A DNA stretch of 64,000 nucleotides, taken from Sporosarcina sp. BP05. GTDB taxonomy: Bacteria; Bacillota; Bacilli; Bacillales_A; Planococcaceae. Each line of letters opens with the position of its first letter. The stretch's first letter is position 1. The position numbers and the translations under genes are program-made. Where the stretch lies: assembly GCF_014282005.1 (NCBI RefSeq), contig NZ_JACFTD010000003.1, positions 186,001 through 250,000 of the forward strand, read 5' to 3'. Positions 27,387 to 37,574 of this stretch are shown in pieces. The notes under the pieces are model-generated. The model searched no databases. It was not told the origin of the DNA and saw only the letters and a program-made list of their open reading frames with translations.

Positions 27387-27427
27387 AAGATTGAGGCTGT
27401 CCTGGTATTTTGGACAGCCTCAATCTT
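27387..27427. terminator. Shared terminator of fhs and the oligoendopeptidase gene
   Basis: Perfect 16-bp stem AAGATTGAGGCTGTCC/GGACAGCCTCAATCTT between convergent genes. Confidence 0.85.
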
Positions 27428-27431
27428 CGTT

Positions 27432-29129
27432 TTATAGAGCTTTATCGTCAATCGAATCGAGCCATGACTCAATTGTTCCGATGACAGATTCAACGCAGCC
27501 GTCTTCGAAAGGTGAGATTAAGTTCGCTTCGGCGACTAGTTTTGTAAATGATTTTGAACCACCGAGTGTGCAAAGATGTAAATAATCTTTCCATGCCGCA
27601 TCACGGTCTTCGAATGAGCGTTTCCAAAATTGGAACGCGCATATTTGTGCCAGCGTATAATCGATATAATAGAATGGGCTTTCATAAATGTGACCCTGAC
27701 GCTGCCAAATAGCACCCGATTCCAAGTAGTCAATGCCATCGTAATCCCGCATAGGTAGATAGATATTCTCGATTTTTTTCCATGCTGCTTTTCGTTCTGC
27801 AGCTGTCATTTCAGGGTTTTCATAGATGACATGTTGGAATTCATCGACAGCGACGCCGTATGGTAAAAAGAGCAATGCACTGCTAAGGTGTGCGAATTTA
27901 TATTTATCCGTTTGTTCTTTGAAGAATAGTTCCATCCAAGGCCATGTGAAGAATTCCATACTCATTGAGTGGATTTCTGCACCTTCAGATGTGGGCCACA
28001 AATATTCAGGTATACCAATATTTTGGCTAGAGAACACTTGGAATGCGTGCCCAGCTTCGTGTGTTAACACATCGATATCACCAGATGTTCCGTTAAAGTT
28101 AGAAAAGATGAAAGGCGAATCGTAATTATCGATGAATGTACAATAACCGCCCGCTTCTTTACCCGTCTTCGCCTCAACGTCCAGTAAGTTCTTGTCCGTC
28201 ATGAAATTGAAAAATGCATCTGTTTCGGGTGAAAGTTCAGCATACATCTTTTTACCGTTTTCAATGATCCAGTCAGGAGGTCCCTGTGGTGTTGCGTTGC
28301 CCGTAAGGAAGTCTAAGGACTGATCGTAAAACTTCAACTCGTCAACACCTATACGTTCAGCCTGACGCGTATAAAGGCGGCTTGCAAGCGGAACGATATG
28401 ATCGCGCACTTGATCACGGAATTTCTTAACCATATTTGCATCATAGTCAATACGGTCCATTCGTAGGTAACCAAGTTCGATAAAGTTTTTATAACCAAGT
28501 GTCGTCGCGATTTTATGGCGCAGTTTAACGAGTTCATCATAGATTTCATCGAACTTTACACCGTTATCAGCGTAGAATTTATATGAAGCTTCCATAGCTG
28601 ACTTACGAACGGAACGGTCCGTTGATTCTGCATAGGGGCCCATTTGAGCAAGAGTTAGTGTTTTTCCGTCAAATTCGATTTGTGAAGATGCGACGAGTTT
28701 CGAGTAATCGGAAGTTAGTTTGTTTTCTTTTTGTAACATGCCAACAATTTCTGGAGAAAACGATTTTATGGCATTATCTGCTAAAGCAAATAGTTGAGTA
28801 CCCCATTTCTCTTCGAGCTGTGCTCTGAAAGGAGTGGAGACAAGTTCTTTGTAGTAAGCGGTTTCAAGTTCTTGGTACTCAGGTCCGATTTCATCAAAAT
28901 AATCGCGTTCTTTCTGATAAAACTCATCGTTTGTATCAATGGAGGCACGGATATAGACAAGGTTGGCCATTGTTGAGTAGTCTTTGCCAATTGTATTGAT
29001 CTTCTCAATGACTTCATTTTGCTGGTCATAAGAACTTGCGGAACGGAATTCTTGCAGCAACGCATCAAAGTCTTGTTTTACTTCTGCCATATTGAGCTTT
29101 GTATATTGATAGTCTTCAAATTTAATCAT
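27432..29129 (-). CDS. Oligoendopeptidase, M3 family
   Basis: 565-aa cytosolic zinc peptidase that degrades oligopeptides. The metal site is HEAGHAFQ with the third ligand in the following SMSMEF segment; an RxxxxxGGYC...F segment upstream is typical of PepF-like M3 enzymes. Start chosen at ATG 29129, where AGGAGG (29142-29137) lies 7 bases upstream; the longer frame to 29168 lacks a ribosome site. Convergent with fhs. Confidence 0.93.
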   Translation of the reverse strand: MIKFEDYQYTKLNMAEVKQDFDALLQEFRSASSYDQQNEVIEKINTIGKDYSTMANLVYIRASIDTNDEFYQKERDYFDEIGPEYQELETAYYKELVSTPFRAQLEEKWGTQLFALADNAIKSFSPEIVGMLQKENKLTSDYSKLVASSQIEFDGKTLTLAQMGPYAESTDRSVRKSAMEASYKFYADNGVKFDEIYDELVKLRHKIATTLGYKNFIELGYLRMDRIDYDANMVKKFRDQVRDHIVPLASRLYTRQAERIGVDELKFYDQSLDFLTGNATPQGPPDWIIENGKKMYAELSPETDAFFNFMTDKNLLDVEAKTGKEAGGYCTFIDNYDSPFIFSNFNGTSGDIDVLTHEAGHAFQVFSSQNIGIPEYLWPTSEGAEIHSMSMEFFTWPWMELFFKEQTDKYKFAHLSSALLFLPYGVAVDEFQHVIYENPEMTAAERKAAWKKIENIYLPMRDYDGIDYLESGAIWQRQGHIYESPFYYIDYTLAQICAFQFWKRSFEDRDAAWKDYLHLCTLGGSKSFTKLVAEANLISPFEDGCVESVIGTIESWLDSIDDKAL

Positions 29130-29352
29130 AAAAATTCCTCCTGCTAGTTTACTAGTGAATGACTTCACTTTATATATTGTTCACGAAGTTCCGGAATATT
29201 GCAAAAGAAATGTGCGAATTACCTGCATTTTTTCGAAAAATCTTGTTAAAGAGGTTTTATGCAATGACATATAGAAATTTCAAAATGTATGGAAGTAGTT
29301 GTCAACGTACGGACAGATAGAGTATTTAAGAGGTATATGGAGGGAACTGAAA

Positions 29353-31989
29353 ATGCGAAATGGAACGGAGCAATTGATGGATACGGATGTGTTAATTGGA
29401 TTAAGTGAAGAGGAAGCGGATAAAAGGCTGCATGAATACGGGATGAATAAACTTAGGGGTTGGAAAAGCCGTTCGCTGATACAGCGGATTTTTGCGCAAA
29501 TCAATAATGTGTTAATTTATGTACTAATCGTTGCTGCTGTTATTTCCGGAATACTTGGGGAAGTGGCAGACTCAATTATTATTGGATTGGTCGTTATCAT
29601 CAATGCCATTGTGGGGGTCGTCCAGGAATCGAAAGCAGAGGAAGCGCTTCAAGCGTTGAAAAATATGGCAGTACCTAAAGCACTTGTAAGAAGGAACGGC
29701 GTCCAGAAAGAGGTACCATCGGAAGAAGTTGTTCCAGGTGATGTAATTCTTCTTGATGCAGGGAGGTATGTTCCGTGTGATATAAGACTGATTGAATCGG
29801 TGAATTTGAAAATTGAAGAGGCGGCATTGACAGGCGAATCCGTTCCGGTTGAAAAGGACGCACATTTTACTGGAGAGCACACAATGCCAATCGGAGATCG
29901 AAAAGACATGGCATTCATGTCGACATTGACTACATATGGGCGTGCAACAGGAATTGCCATTGCAACAGGCATGAAAACTGAAATAGGGAAAGTGGCTGCT
30001 ATGCTTGACCAAGAAGTGGACGACGAGACGCCTCTTCAGAAAAATCTTGCCCAATTAGGTAAATATCTTGGTATTGCAGCTGTTGCCATCTGCGTCGTCA
30101 TATTTGCGATTGGCGTACTTCAAGGGCGTGGATATTTGGAAATGTTTATGTTAGCGATTAGTCTTGCTGTCGCAGCAATACCTGAGGGGATGCCTGCAAT
30201 CGTTTCAATCGTCCTCGCAATCGGCGTTCAACGGATGATCAAGCAAAACGTCATCATTCGCAAACTTCCTGCTGTGGAAGCGCTAGGCTCTGTGGATGTT
30301 ATCTGTTCTGATAAAACCGGGACGTTGACACAAAATAGGATGACGGTTACAACGTTTTTTGCAGATGGGACTTTAAACGAGTTAAGTAAAGTCAATCTGA
30401 AAAATCCTGTACAAAAACTGTTGTTTGAGAATATCGCATTGTGTAATGATGCGACGTATTTTAAAGCAGAAGAAACAGGAGATCCAACAGAAATTGCCCT
30501 CGTCGTAGCAGCAACGGAATCCGGACTGGAAAAAGAACGGTTGGATAAAAACTATCCTAGAATCACGGAGTTACCATTCGATTCAAACCGGAAACGAATG
30601 ACTACGGTACATCGATCTACAAATGCAATTTATTCACATACGAAAGGTGCTATTGACGGCATCCTACAGAAGTGTACACATATTGAAGTGGCTAAGGGGT
30701 CAAGAATACTTGATGAAAGTGACCGTCAATCAATCTTGGAAGCGGCAATGACGATGTCTTCTGTAGCGTTACGTGTATTAGGCTCCGCCTATAAGATTGT
30801 AGAAGAAGCCAAAGCCATGGAACTAGAGCTAGCTGAAGAAGGATTGACATTCCTAGGACTTATCGGAATGATTGACCCGCCGCGGGAAGAAGTGAAAGAC
30901 GCGATTAAAGTTACGAAAGAAGCTGGGATTAGAACAGTGATGATCACTGGCGACCATCAGGATACGGCATTTGCAATAGCGAAAGAACTAGGAATTGCGA
31001 CTCACAAATCCGAAGTAATTGAGGGGAAAACAATTGATTCGATGACAAGGGATCAATTGATAGAAAAAACCGGAGATATTAATGTCTATGCCCGGGTTTC
31101 ACCAGAACATAAGGTGAAGATTGTACAAGCACTTAAAGCGAAAGATCATACAGTGTCGATGACAGGAGATGGAGTCAACGATGCACCATCATTAAAAGCG
31201 GCAGATATTGGCGTGGCGATGGGGATTACGGGAACGGATGTTGCAAAAGGTGCGGCAGACATGATTTTGGCAGATGATAATTTTTCGTCAATCGTGAAAG
31301 CTGTCGAAGAGGGACGCACGATTTACCGCAATATTAAGAAGTCCGTCATATTTCTATTGTCATGTAATCTTGGTGAAATTATCGCGCTTTTTGCCGCTAT
31401 TTTACTCGGATGGCCGCTACTGTTGCGTCCGATTCATATTCTGTGGATAAATCTTGTGACTGATACATTCCCAGCGCTATCACTCGGTGTGGATCCTGAA
31501 GAACCTGGAGTAATGAAAGAAAAACCACGACACCGGCATGAGAGTATATTCAGAGGATCCATTCCATTTTTGATTTTTAATGGAATTTTGATTGGTGCAA
31601 TTACGCTCGTCGCTTTCATGGTTGGAGTATACATGTCAGGTGAGTATGCAGGTAGTTTCCTAGCTCTTTTTTCGTCTGGAATTCCAGAAAGTGCACTCGT
31701 TCATGGACAGACAATGGCTTTCATAGCACTGAGTTTCGCCCAACTTATTCACTCCCTTAACTTTAGATCGATGGACAAGTCTGTATTTACAGCAGGAATT
31801 TTCAAAAACAAATTCTTGATTTACTCGATTTTACTTGGAATCATTTTGCAAATGGTGATTGTGTCAGTTGGTCCAATCGCAAAAGTCTTCAGTGTGCAGT
31901 CACTAGGACCTAAAGAATGGTTAGTTATTAGCGTTTTAAGTCTGTTGCCTCTCCTGATGAACGAAATAATTAAATTCATCAAAAAGTAA
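29353..31989 (+). CDS. Calcium-transporting P-type ATPase (SERCA-like)
   Basis: 878-aa P2A-type ATPase that exports Ca2+. N-terminal cation-ATPase domain ([16 protein letters not shown]), actuator TGES (ALTGESVPV), PEGMPA in helix 4, phosphorylation site [12 protein letters not shown], hinge [12 protein letters not shown] and a four-helix C-terminal bundle. It is like B. subtilis YloB, the spore-associated Ca2+ pump. The start is ATG 29353, preceded by GGAGGG at 8 bases; an in-frame upstream extension to 29299 has no ribosome site. Confidence 0.94.
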   Translation: MRNGTEQLMDTDVLIGLSEEEADKRLHEYGMNKLRGWKSRSLIQRIFAQINNVLIYVLIVAAVISGILGEVADSIIIGLVVIINAIVGVVQESKAEEALQALKNMAVPKALVRRNGVQKEVPSEEVVPGDVILLDAGRYVPCDIRLIESVNLKIEEAALTGESVPVEKDAHFTGEHTMPIGDRKDMAFMSTLTTYGRATGIAIATGMKTEIGKVAAMLDQEVDDETPLQKNLAQLGKYLGIAAVAICVVIFAIGVLQGRGYLEMFMLAISLAVAAIPEGMPAIVSIVLAIGVQRMIKQNVIIRKLPAVEALGSVDVICSDKTGTLTQNRMTVTTFFADGTLNELSKVNLKNPVQKLLFENIALCNDATYFKAEETGDPTEIALVVAATESGLEKERLDKNYPRITELPFDSNRKRMTTVHRSTNAIYSHTKGAIDGILQKCTHIEVAKGSRILDESDRQSILEAAMTMSSVALRVLGSAYKIVEEAKAMELELAEEGLTFLGLIGMIDPPREEVKDAIKVTKEAGIRTVMITGDHQDTAFAIAKELGIATHKSEVIEGKTIDSMTRDQLIEKTGDINVYARVSPEHKVKIVQALKAKDHTVSMTGDGVNDAPSLKAADIGVAMGITGTDVAKGAADMILADDNFSSIVKAVEEGRTIYRNIKKSVIFLLSCNLGEIIALFAAILLGWPLLLRPIHILWINLVTDTFPALSLGVDPEEPGVMKEKPRHRHESIFRGSIPFLIFNGILIGAITLVAFMVGVYMSGEYAGSFLALFSSGIPESALVHGQTMAFIALSFAQLIHSLNFRSMDKSVFTAGIFKNKFLIYSILLGIILQMVIVSVGPIAKVFSVQSLGPKEWLVISVLSLLPLLMNEIIKFIKK

Positions 31990-32094
31990 GACGTGGTTCA
32001 AAGTTAACCCTTTTGGTGTTGAATGATGTATTATGGAGTGTAGTGGCTTTGTAGCCGGGGAATCTAAAATTGTAAGTGAGAGGTTGGTACTACT

Positions 32095-32376
32095 ATGAAA
32101 ATTACTGAGCACATTATTAAAAAAATTAACGATCCTACGGGGATTATTGCTGGAGAACGCTATGAATACCGATTGTATATTGATCTTGACGAAGAAGATG
32201 AGCTTTATTCTGAGGGTGGAACTGGTCTTCGTGTAATATTTGCAATTGACGAGGATGAAGGGCGTATTGCATCTTATCACTTCTTTGAGCGTTCAAGTGA
32301 GAAAGTTCTCGATTTCGAATTAGAAGATGACGAGAAAGCAATTGCTCTTGAGTATTGCAGAACGCATCGTGAATAG
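32095..32376 (+). CDS. Small acidic protein, DUF6509-like
   Basis: 93 aa, strongly acidic, alpha/beta pattern without membrane segments (YEYRLYIDLDEEDELYSEGGTGLRVIFAIDEDEGRIASYHFFE). It resembles the DUF6509 family found in Bacillales, called from memory of the motif pattern. Function unknown. It has its own ribosome site (GAGAGG) and a strong terminator, so it is a monocistronic gene. Confidence 0.75.
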   Translation: MKITEHIIKKINDPTGIIAGERYEYRLYIDLDEEDELYSEGGTGLRVIFAIDEDEGRIASYHFFERSSEKVLDFELEDDEKAIALEYCRTHRE

Positions 32377-32384
32377 TAAGAAGT

Positions 32385-32425
32385 AAAAAGCCTGTACACA
32401 TATTCGATATGTGTACAGGCTTTTT
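32385..32425. terminator. Terminator of the small acidic protein gene
   Basis: Perfect 18-bp stem with TTCGA loop, A5 on one side and T5 on the other. Confidence 0.92.
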
Positions 32426-32571
32426 GTTGCTTACCTTTAATTCGGAAAACCAGTAGAACTACTCTGTATAAATCAGATTATGTGTATTTTATTGTATTTT
32501 GTTAGATAATGTGTAGAGTGGGTAGAGAAGAAAACTTTTATCCGAGACTAATCTAATTGGAGTGTTTAAAT

Positions 32572-33555
32572 ATGAATAACGAAATCGTTGATATTACAAT
32601 TATTGGGGGAGGACCGACAGGACTCTTCGCTTCTTTCTATGCTGGAATGCGTGAAATGTCGGTAAAAATCATCGATAGCTTGCCACAACTTGGCGGTCAG
32701 CTAATTGAACTGTATCCTGATAAAGATATATATGATGTGGGCGGATTCCCAAAAATTCTTGCGAAAGATTTCGTAGCGAATCTAGTAACGCAGGCTCATT
32801 ATGCGAAACCGGAAATTCTTCTCGGCGAAACCGCTATGTCGGCAACGCGTGACGGAGATCACTTCATTCTTAAAACGGATAAAGGGGTTCATTTGACACG
32901 TACAATTCTTTTGACAGCTGGAATCGGGGCATTCCAACCACGTAAGATTGGACTTCCTGAAGAAGTAAACTTTGAAGGGAACACGCTTCATTACAGCATT
33001 AAGGATCTAACGATTTTTAAAGATAAAAATGTTCTCGTTTGTGGCGGTGGGGACTCGGCGGTTGACTGGTCACTTATGTTGGAGGATATTGCTTCAACTG
33101 TGACGTTGGTTCACCGTCGTGAACGCTTTACTGCACATGAGACGAGCGTTAATCAACTTATGGAATCGAAAGTGGAAGTGAAAACTTCCCGTGCTGTGAA
33201 AGTGATTGAAGGAGAAGATGGCAAGGTCAGTGGAATTGTCTTGGCAGAAAAAGACGGAACTGAAGAACGTCTTGACGTCGATCATTTAATTGTAAACTAC
33301 GGTAATATTTCGTCACTTGGGCCATTGAAGGATTGGGGTCTTGAAATGGACCGCAACTCGATTATGGTTAACACGCGAATGGAGACAAACATCGAAGGTA
33401 TCTACGCAGCTGGAGACGTTACAAATTATGATGGCAAGGTGAAACTAATTGCTGTTGGACTTGGTGAAGCGCCGATTGCAGTGAATCACGCGAAGGCTTA
33501 CGTCGATCCAAAAGCAAGATTGCAGCCACTTCATAGTACTAGTATCTTTAGCTGA
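32572..33555 (+). CDS. Ferredoxin/flavodoxin-NADP+ reductase (YumC type)
   Basis: 327-aa flavoenzyme of the thioredoxin-reductase-like class. FAD site IIGGGPTGLFASFYAG, QLGGQL, NADP site VCGGGDSAVDWSLML and C-terminal FAD motif GIYAAGDV. The redox-active CxxC of thioredoxin reductase is absent, which identifies it as the ferredoxin-NADP reductase that shuttles electrons to ferredoxin/flavodoxin. ATG 32572 follows TTGGAG. Terminator downstream. Confidence 0.92.
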   Translation: MNNEIVDITIIGGGPTGLFASFYAGMREMSVKIIDSLPQLGGQLIELYPDKDIYDVGGFPKILAKDFVANLVTQAHYAKPEILLGETAMSATRDGDHFILKTDKGVHLTRTILLTAGIGAFQPRKIGLPEEVNFEGNTLHYSIKDLTIFKDKNVLVCGGGDSAVDWSLMLEDIASTVTLVHRRERFTAHETSVNQLMESKVEVKTSRAVKVIEGEDGKVSGIVLAEKDGTEERLDVDHLIVNYGNISSLGPLKDWGLEMDRNSIMVNTRMETNIEGIYAAGDVTNYDGKVKLIAVGLGEAPIAVNHAKAYVDPKARLQPLHSTSIFS

Positions 33556-33570
33556 TTATATGTAGTCAAC

Positions 33571-33600
33571 AAAAAAAGCCGCGATGTGCGGCTTTTTTTT
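33571..33600. terminator. Terminator after the ferredoxin reductase gene
   Basis: AAAAAAAGCCGC/GCGGCTTTTTTTT hairpin; likely bidirectional, since a minus-strand gene ends at 33613. Confidence 0.92.
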
Positions 33601-33612
33601 GTTGTACATAAT

Positions 33613-34719
33613 TCATAAAAGGAAAGAGATGATTAAAATGAGTAGCAATGGACCGAACAGAATGATGTACCCAATCGGATTAGCAAAGTTAATGGTCCAG
33701 CCGACACCGAATCTTTTCTCAACAAAAATGGAAGAGTCGTCTTTATTCACATAGAAAATCCCGGCTTTCCAATACTTATCGTCATCAACGTCAGTGATAC
33801 CAGAAATAGAATCATCTTCAATCTCGACATTGATCCGTGAGCCACTCTGACCGACTTTGAAGGCATATACTGCTGTCGCGATTAGGATAATTAGTAAAAA
33901 ACCTAGAGGTAACGCAAGCATTAGTGCCGCATTGCCAAGACCTTCATGGATTGTAGTAAGTTGTAGGAATCCGAAGAGTATGGTCATTAGTACACTTGTC
34001 AGAAATAAAAACCAACTCGTATATTTACGAAACGATAGTTGTTGAACTTGTGATGTTTTTCGTTTTGCGGCATTCAATTTGATGCCGGATTCTTTTATGA
34101 ATACATTGATTCCTAGCATCATTCCTTGCATAACCAACAGAATGAGCAGGAGGGCAATTACGGAGAAAGGTGTTTTCGCGCTAAAAGCATCTGCTTGGCC
34201 ACTTGGCCCCCAATGCGTTGGGATCATAGCAGGCATACCACTGTATTGAGTTGCGGTATAGCCAATAAGGCTAACAGTAATAATCATTGGTAATACATAG
34301 ATAAACGAGGGAAGCATTTCGTCTTTTGCGCGGATTGCTAAATCAGCAATTCGGACTTGTTTCAAATGTAAGCCCCATTCATTGATTTGTTTCAGACGTG
34401 TTGTTTTTGCGTGAAAGTAAAAATAGAGTCCCATACTCAAAAAGAGGATACCGAACTGAATCGCTAATCCAGTTAAGATAATCGTTTCTTCCGTCAAGTT
34501 ACTGTTTTGCGCCCACATAAAATAAGCAATAAGTGAGATAAGGCCGGTAATGAAAATAGTTGTAGCAAATACTTTCTTGTATGAAGCAATTGTAGGGTCG
34601 TCTGTATGACCTTCTGGAATCGTTACACCGAACGCAATTGTCCGTCTCAATAAAAATGGGGTGGCGGCTAGCAGTACAAAGATAAAACCAATCATTACTA
34701 AAAAAAGTGTAAGTCCCAT
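33613..34719 (-). CDS. DUF1648/DUF5808 membrane protein
   Basis: 368 aa with about nine hydrophobic segments. The central MPAMIPTHWGPSGQADAFSAK is the DUF1648 pattern; the C-terminal DDKYWKAGIFYVNKDD...EKRFGVGWTINFANP is the DUF5808 pattern. SdpI-like immunity proteins share DUF1648, but the function here is unknown. It lies 3 bases after the GntR regulator, with AAGGAGG before the start, so the two form an operon. Confidence 0.85.
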   Translation of the reverse strand: MGLTLFLVMIGFIFVLLAATPFLLRRTIAFGVTIPEGHTDDPTIASYKKVFATTIFITGLISLIAYFMWAQNSNLTEETIILTGLAIQFGILFLSMGLYFYFHAKTTRLKQINEWGLHLKQVRIADLAIRAKDEMLPSFIYVLPMIITVSLIGYTATQYSGMPAMIPTHWGPSGQADAFSAKTPFSVIALLLILLVMQGMMLGINVFIKESGIKLNAAKRKTSQVQQLSFRKYTSWFLFLTSVLMTILFGFLQLTTIHEGLGNAALMLALPLGFLLIILIATAVYAFKVGQSGSRINVEIEDDSISGITDVDDDKYWKAGIFYVNKDDSSIFVEKRFGVGWTINFANPIGYIILFGPLLLILIISFLL

Positions 34720-34722
34720 TCT

Positions 34723-35106
34723 TTACTCCTCCTTAATAGATAAAATGATAGATGAAATAAGTTTATTAATAGCCTCAGGTTTCATCCCGAGGACGATCGC
34801 TTCTGCGATGATTGGTTTGATTTCCACGGAAATCCTTTCAAGGTGATCCCCGCGAATCTCATCTTGTGAAAGTGAGTTGACGATGGCCCCCGACTTTGGA
34901 ACAATTCGAATGATTTCTTTTCTCTCAAGCTCATGGTAAGCCTTATTGACGGTATGCATATTCATGCCAAGATCAGCTGCTAGTGATCGAACGGATGGTA
35001 GCGCATCTCCGCCTACCAGTTCTCCGCGGGCAATCGCTTCGATTAGTTGCGAGGCTAATTGCGCGTAAATGGGTATATCCGATTCAGGTTCAATTTGGAT
35101 GAACAT
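34723..35106 (-). CDS. GntR-family regulator, YtrA subfamily
   Basis: 127 aa: N-terminal winged helix (IYAQLASQLIEAIARGELVGGDALPSVRSLAADLGMNMHTVNKAYHELE) with a short C-terminal dimerisation tail instead of an effector domain, which defines the YtrA type. These usually repress their own membrane-protein or transporter operons, matching the coupled gene downstream. A palindrome-like candidate operator lies at 35135-35158. Confidence 0.9.
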   Translation of the reverse strand: MFIQIEPESDIPIYAQLASQLIEAIARGELVGGDALPSVRSLAADLGMNMHTVNKAYHELERKEIIRIVPKSGAIVNSLSQDEIRGDHLERISVEIKPIIAEAIVLGMKPEAINKLISSIILSIKEE

Positions 35107-35134
35107 TTGAGTGCCTCCTAACTGTTCTACTCCT

Positions 35135-35158
35135 ATACTAACAAAAGTGTTCTAGTAT
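35135..35158. promoter_or_regulatory. Candidate operator of the GntR operon
   Basis: ATACTAACA and TGTTCTAGTAT, separated by 4 bases, form an imperfect inverted repeat 29 bases before the regulator start. TAGAACA occurs again nearby on the minus strand. Binding by the GntR protein is inferred. Confidence 0.45.
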
Positions 35159-35284
35159 GTATAGAGCAAACGTTGATTATATATGTTGAAATAAAGAATT
35201 CCGTTGAATCCGCTACCCCTTTGGTAGGCGCCTTCGCTTAGTTTATATAGGTATTCATTTGCCTAACATATATAGATAATTAAA

Positions 35285-35982
35285 CACGTCTGTTAATTAA
35301 CCAAAAATAACCATCAAATAACTTGATCATAGACCGGGTGCCACGTGTATAGTTGCTTTGGACGCTTTGAATTGAACGACTTCTATATCATTACCGAGAT
35401 ATCTTGATCTATAGGGATGCGACTTCGTCGCATCCCTATAGACTTTCTTCGGTAATCGTATGGTGGTCGTTCATCCGTCGCATCCCAAAGGCACAAGTAC
35501 ACGAAGTGCTAAAGCTATTTGGGACGAAAGAATAGTTGGCATTTTATCTGGCTAAAAGCCGCCAAAGATAAAATTTTGGCGGCCAAAGACTTTTCTATGG
35601 TTTTTTCTTTTTAATTGTAAGGAAGTGTTAATTCCTACAGGCTATCACATAATGACAAGCGTGGTTTTGCTAAAAGTAAGTAAGGAACGCATTGTAGAAA
35701 ATGCAGGTGTGCCCGAAATTGTATCTTCGGGCACTTATAACTTCTGTGAAAAGTCATCTATTCTTATTTTCCAAGAAACTGCAATTTTCACTTGAACGTT
35801 GTAGGTACGCGACAGGGAACTAGCCACCCCTGTCCCACGAGGAGGAATGAACTACAATTCCTCCCAAAACCTGTCGTGATTAATTTAGCGAAAGCGAGCA
35901 GGAAACGTACTAGTCCAAATAAAGACTTTTGCGACTACCTTCCCAGTATCTTATGCAAGAAAATGGTTAATCTACACACGTG
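35285..35982 (-). mobile_element. Non-autonomous MITE-like element, copy 2 (inverted relative to copy 1)
   Basis: 698 bp. Ends CACGTCTGTTAATTAACCA and, reversed, CACGTGTGTAGATTAACCA. A perfect 9-bp direct repeat ATAATTAAA flanks it (35276-35284 and 35983-35991) and differs from the duplication of copy 1, as expected of independent insertions. No credible gene. Hairpins correspond to those of copy 1: a 16-bp stem with TTC loop at 35408-35442, GCCGCCAAA/TTTGGCGGC (35558-35583), GTGCCCGAA/TTCGGGCAC (35709-35734) and GGAGGAAT/ATTCCTCC (35840-35862). Stretch 35161-35284 before it contains nothing recognisable. Confidence 0.8.
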
Positions 35983-35997
35983 ATAATTAAATTTAAA

Positions 35998-36022
35998 AAC
36001 CCCTGAACATAAGTTCAGGGGT
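35998..36022. terminator. Terminator of the PdaC-like gene (minus strand)
   Basis: ACCCCTGAAC/GTTCAGGGGT with an ATAA loop; A-rich on the plus strand, hence a T tract on the minus strand. Confidence 0.8.
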
Positions 36023-36035
36023 GTAAAGTGACGAC

Positions 36036-37541
36036 TTATTCTAACTCTGAAACGGTGACGAATGTATAGCCTTCACTTTGCAAGTAAGCTAGAACTGCAT
36101 CGAGACCATCTGCTGTTGATTGGTGAATATCGTGCATAAGAATAATGCTACCATCTTTTGTCGCGCCTTTCACATGTGCAAGAAGTTGGTTTGGATCACG
36201 GTATTTCCAATCGAGCGTATCAACGTCCCATAGTACGACTGGTAAGTTTGTTTGGCTACGAACAGTCTTGTTTACTGCACCATAGGGGGGCCTGAATGCA
36301 GTTACTTTCTGCCCCGTGACATTTTCAATAATGGAAGATGTCTCGTTGATTTCATTGCGAACCTTTGCAATGCCTGCCTTCGTTAAATCGGGGTGGTTCC
36401 AGGTATGATTCCCAAGCTCGTGACCTGCTTCTTGCACTTTTTTTGCGATTTCCGGATAGTATTCAACCCTGCTACCGAGCATGAAAAACGTTGCTTTTGC
36501 ATCGTATTTATTCAACGTCTCAAGTATTTGAATGGTCACTTTAGGATCAGGTCCATCATCGAATGTAAGAGCAATTTGTTTAATGCCATTATCGACTTCT
36601 TCTGTGGATCCTTCCGTTCCATCTTCAGTAGTGTCACTGTTGCCTTGATTGCTAGAGGACTCTTTATCCTTAGAGGGGGTAGCTGTATTTTCCTCCTTTA
36701 TCGGATCTTTGGTAATCGCAAACTCATCAGTATCTTCAGTTAGCAATTGGAATCTATCGGAAAGTAAGCTGTTTATATCAATTAATGGAATTGCGATAAT
36801 CGGTGGACCGACTGCTCCGGCTGCAAGTTCATATTCATCAAAATAAAGAATAAGAGATTCATCCGTGATTGCGAAATTATCGAAGTTTGCCCAGATTGGT
36901 TCCGTCTGGATATGTACTTCTTCTGGGAAAAGGTAGTCTGCCAGTAAAGGATCATTGTATATTGCTTCGCGAACTAAAGTTGAAAGAGTTTCAAGGTTTT
37001 TTGGATCACGTCCGAGGACATCCGCAATTGTAAAACTTTCTCCTGTTTCAGGATTCAGATGGAATGATCGAATCTCAGTTGTACCGTTTTCTGCTCCGGT
37101 TGAACTGCTGTTGACAAGAACGAACGAATAGCTTCCTGAATGATGGGAAAGGGTTTCGAACGAAATGTTGAGTTCACCTGTAAACTTACTGCTAGTTTTT
37201 TTGTTTTCTTCCATTGTGGTCAAGTAATTCTGTTTTGCTATTGTTATGTATTTGGAAATAGCTTCATTGAATGGACTATGTAAACTTTGTGGATATTGGA
37301 TGGCAAATGGTATATAGGCATCATTCGAAGTTGCCGTAATGATTTTAATGCCTGGATAGTTGGAGTCGATCGTATCTATTACGACGGAAGCCGCAGCTTG
37401 TTTCTTTTTAGGAAGCGAAGAAGCCTCGTTTTTAGTAGTTTGTGATATTAAATAGATGGCTGATACGGTTAATGCGATGATAGCTATTGAAAATGTAACG
37501 TCAATCCAGGCTGAACGACGTTTTCGATGCGTATTTTTCAT
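36036..37541 (-). CDS. PdaC-like peptidoglycan polysaccharide deacetylase
   Basis: 501 aa: a transmembrane anchor (residues ~14-33), an extracellular DUF4163/DUF3298-type domain (~50-270), an acidic Ser/Thr-rich linker (~275-310) and a NodB deacetylase domain. Catalytic features are complete: TFDDGP, the HxxxH metal site in GNHTWNHPDL, RPPYG and LMHDIH. The layout is that of B. subtilis PdaC, which de-N-acetylates peptidoglycan and gives lysozyme resistance. An ECF-sigma promoter upstream suggests envelope-stress control. Confidence 0.92.
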   Translation of the reverse strand: MKNTHRKRRSAWIDVTFSIAIIALTVSAIYLISQTTKNEASSLPKKKQAAASVVIDTIDSNYPGIKIITATSNDAYIPFAIQYPQSLHSPFNEAISKYITIAKQNYLTTMEENKKTSSKFTGELNISFETLSHHSGSYSFVLVNSSSTGAENGTTEIRSFHLNPETGESFTIADVLGRDPKNLETLSTLVREAIYNDPLLADYLFPEEVHIQTEPIWANFDNFAITDESLILYFDEYELAAGAVGPPIIAIPLIDINSLLSDRFQLLTEDTDEFAITKDPIKEENTATPSKDKESSSNQGNSDTTEDGTEGSTEEVDNGIKQIALTFDDGPDPKVTIQILETLNKYDAKATFFMLGSRVEYYPEIAKKVQEAGHELGNHTWNHPDLTKAGIAKVRNEINETSSIIENVTGQKVTAFRPPYGAVNKTVRSQTNLPVVLWDVDTLDWKYRDPNQLLAHVKGATKDGSIILMHDIHQSTADGLDAVLAYLQSEGYTFVTVSELE

Positions 37542-37574
37542 GCTGAAGGCCCCTTTACTGTTTATAAAAAGTTA

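Noticed and set aside
35792..35983. Plus-strand open frame inside element copy 2
   Set aside because: It is not conserved in copy 1, has no ribosome site, and runs through the right end of the element.
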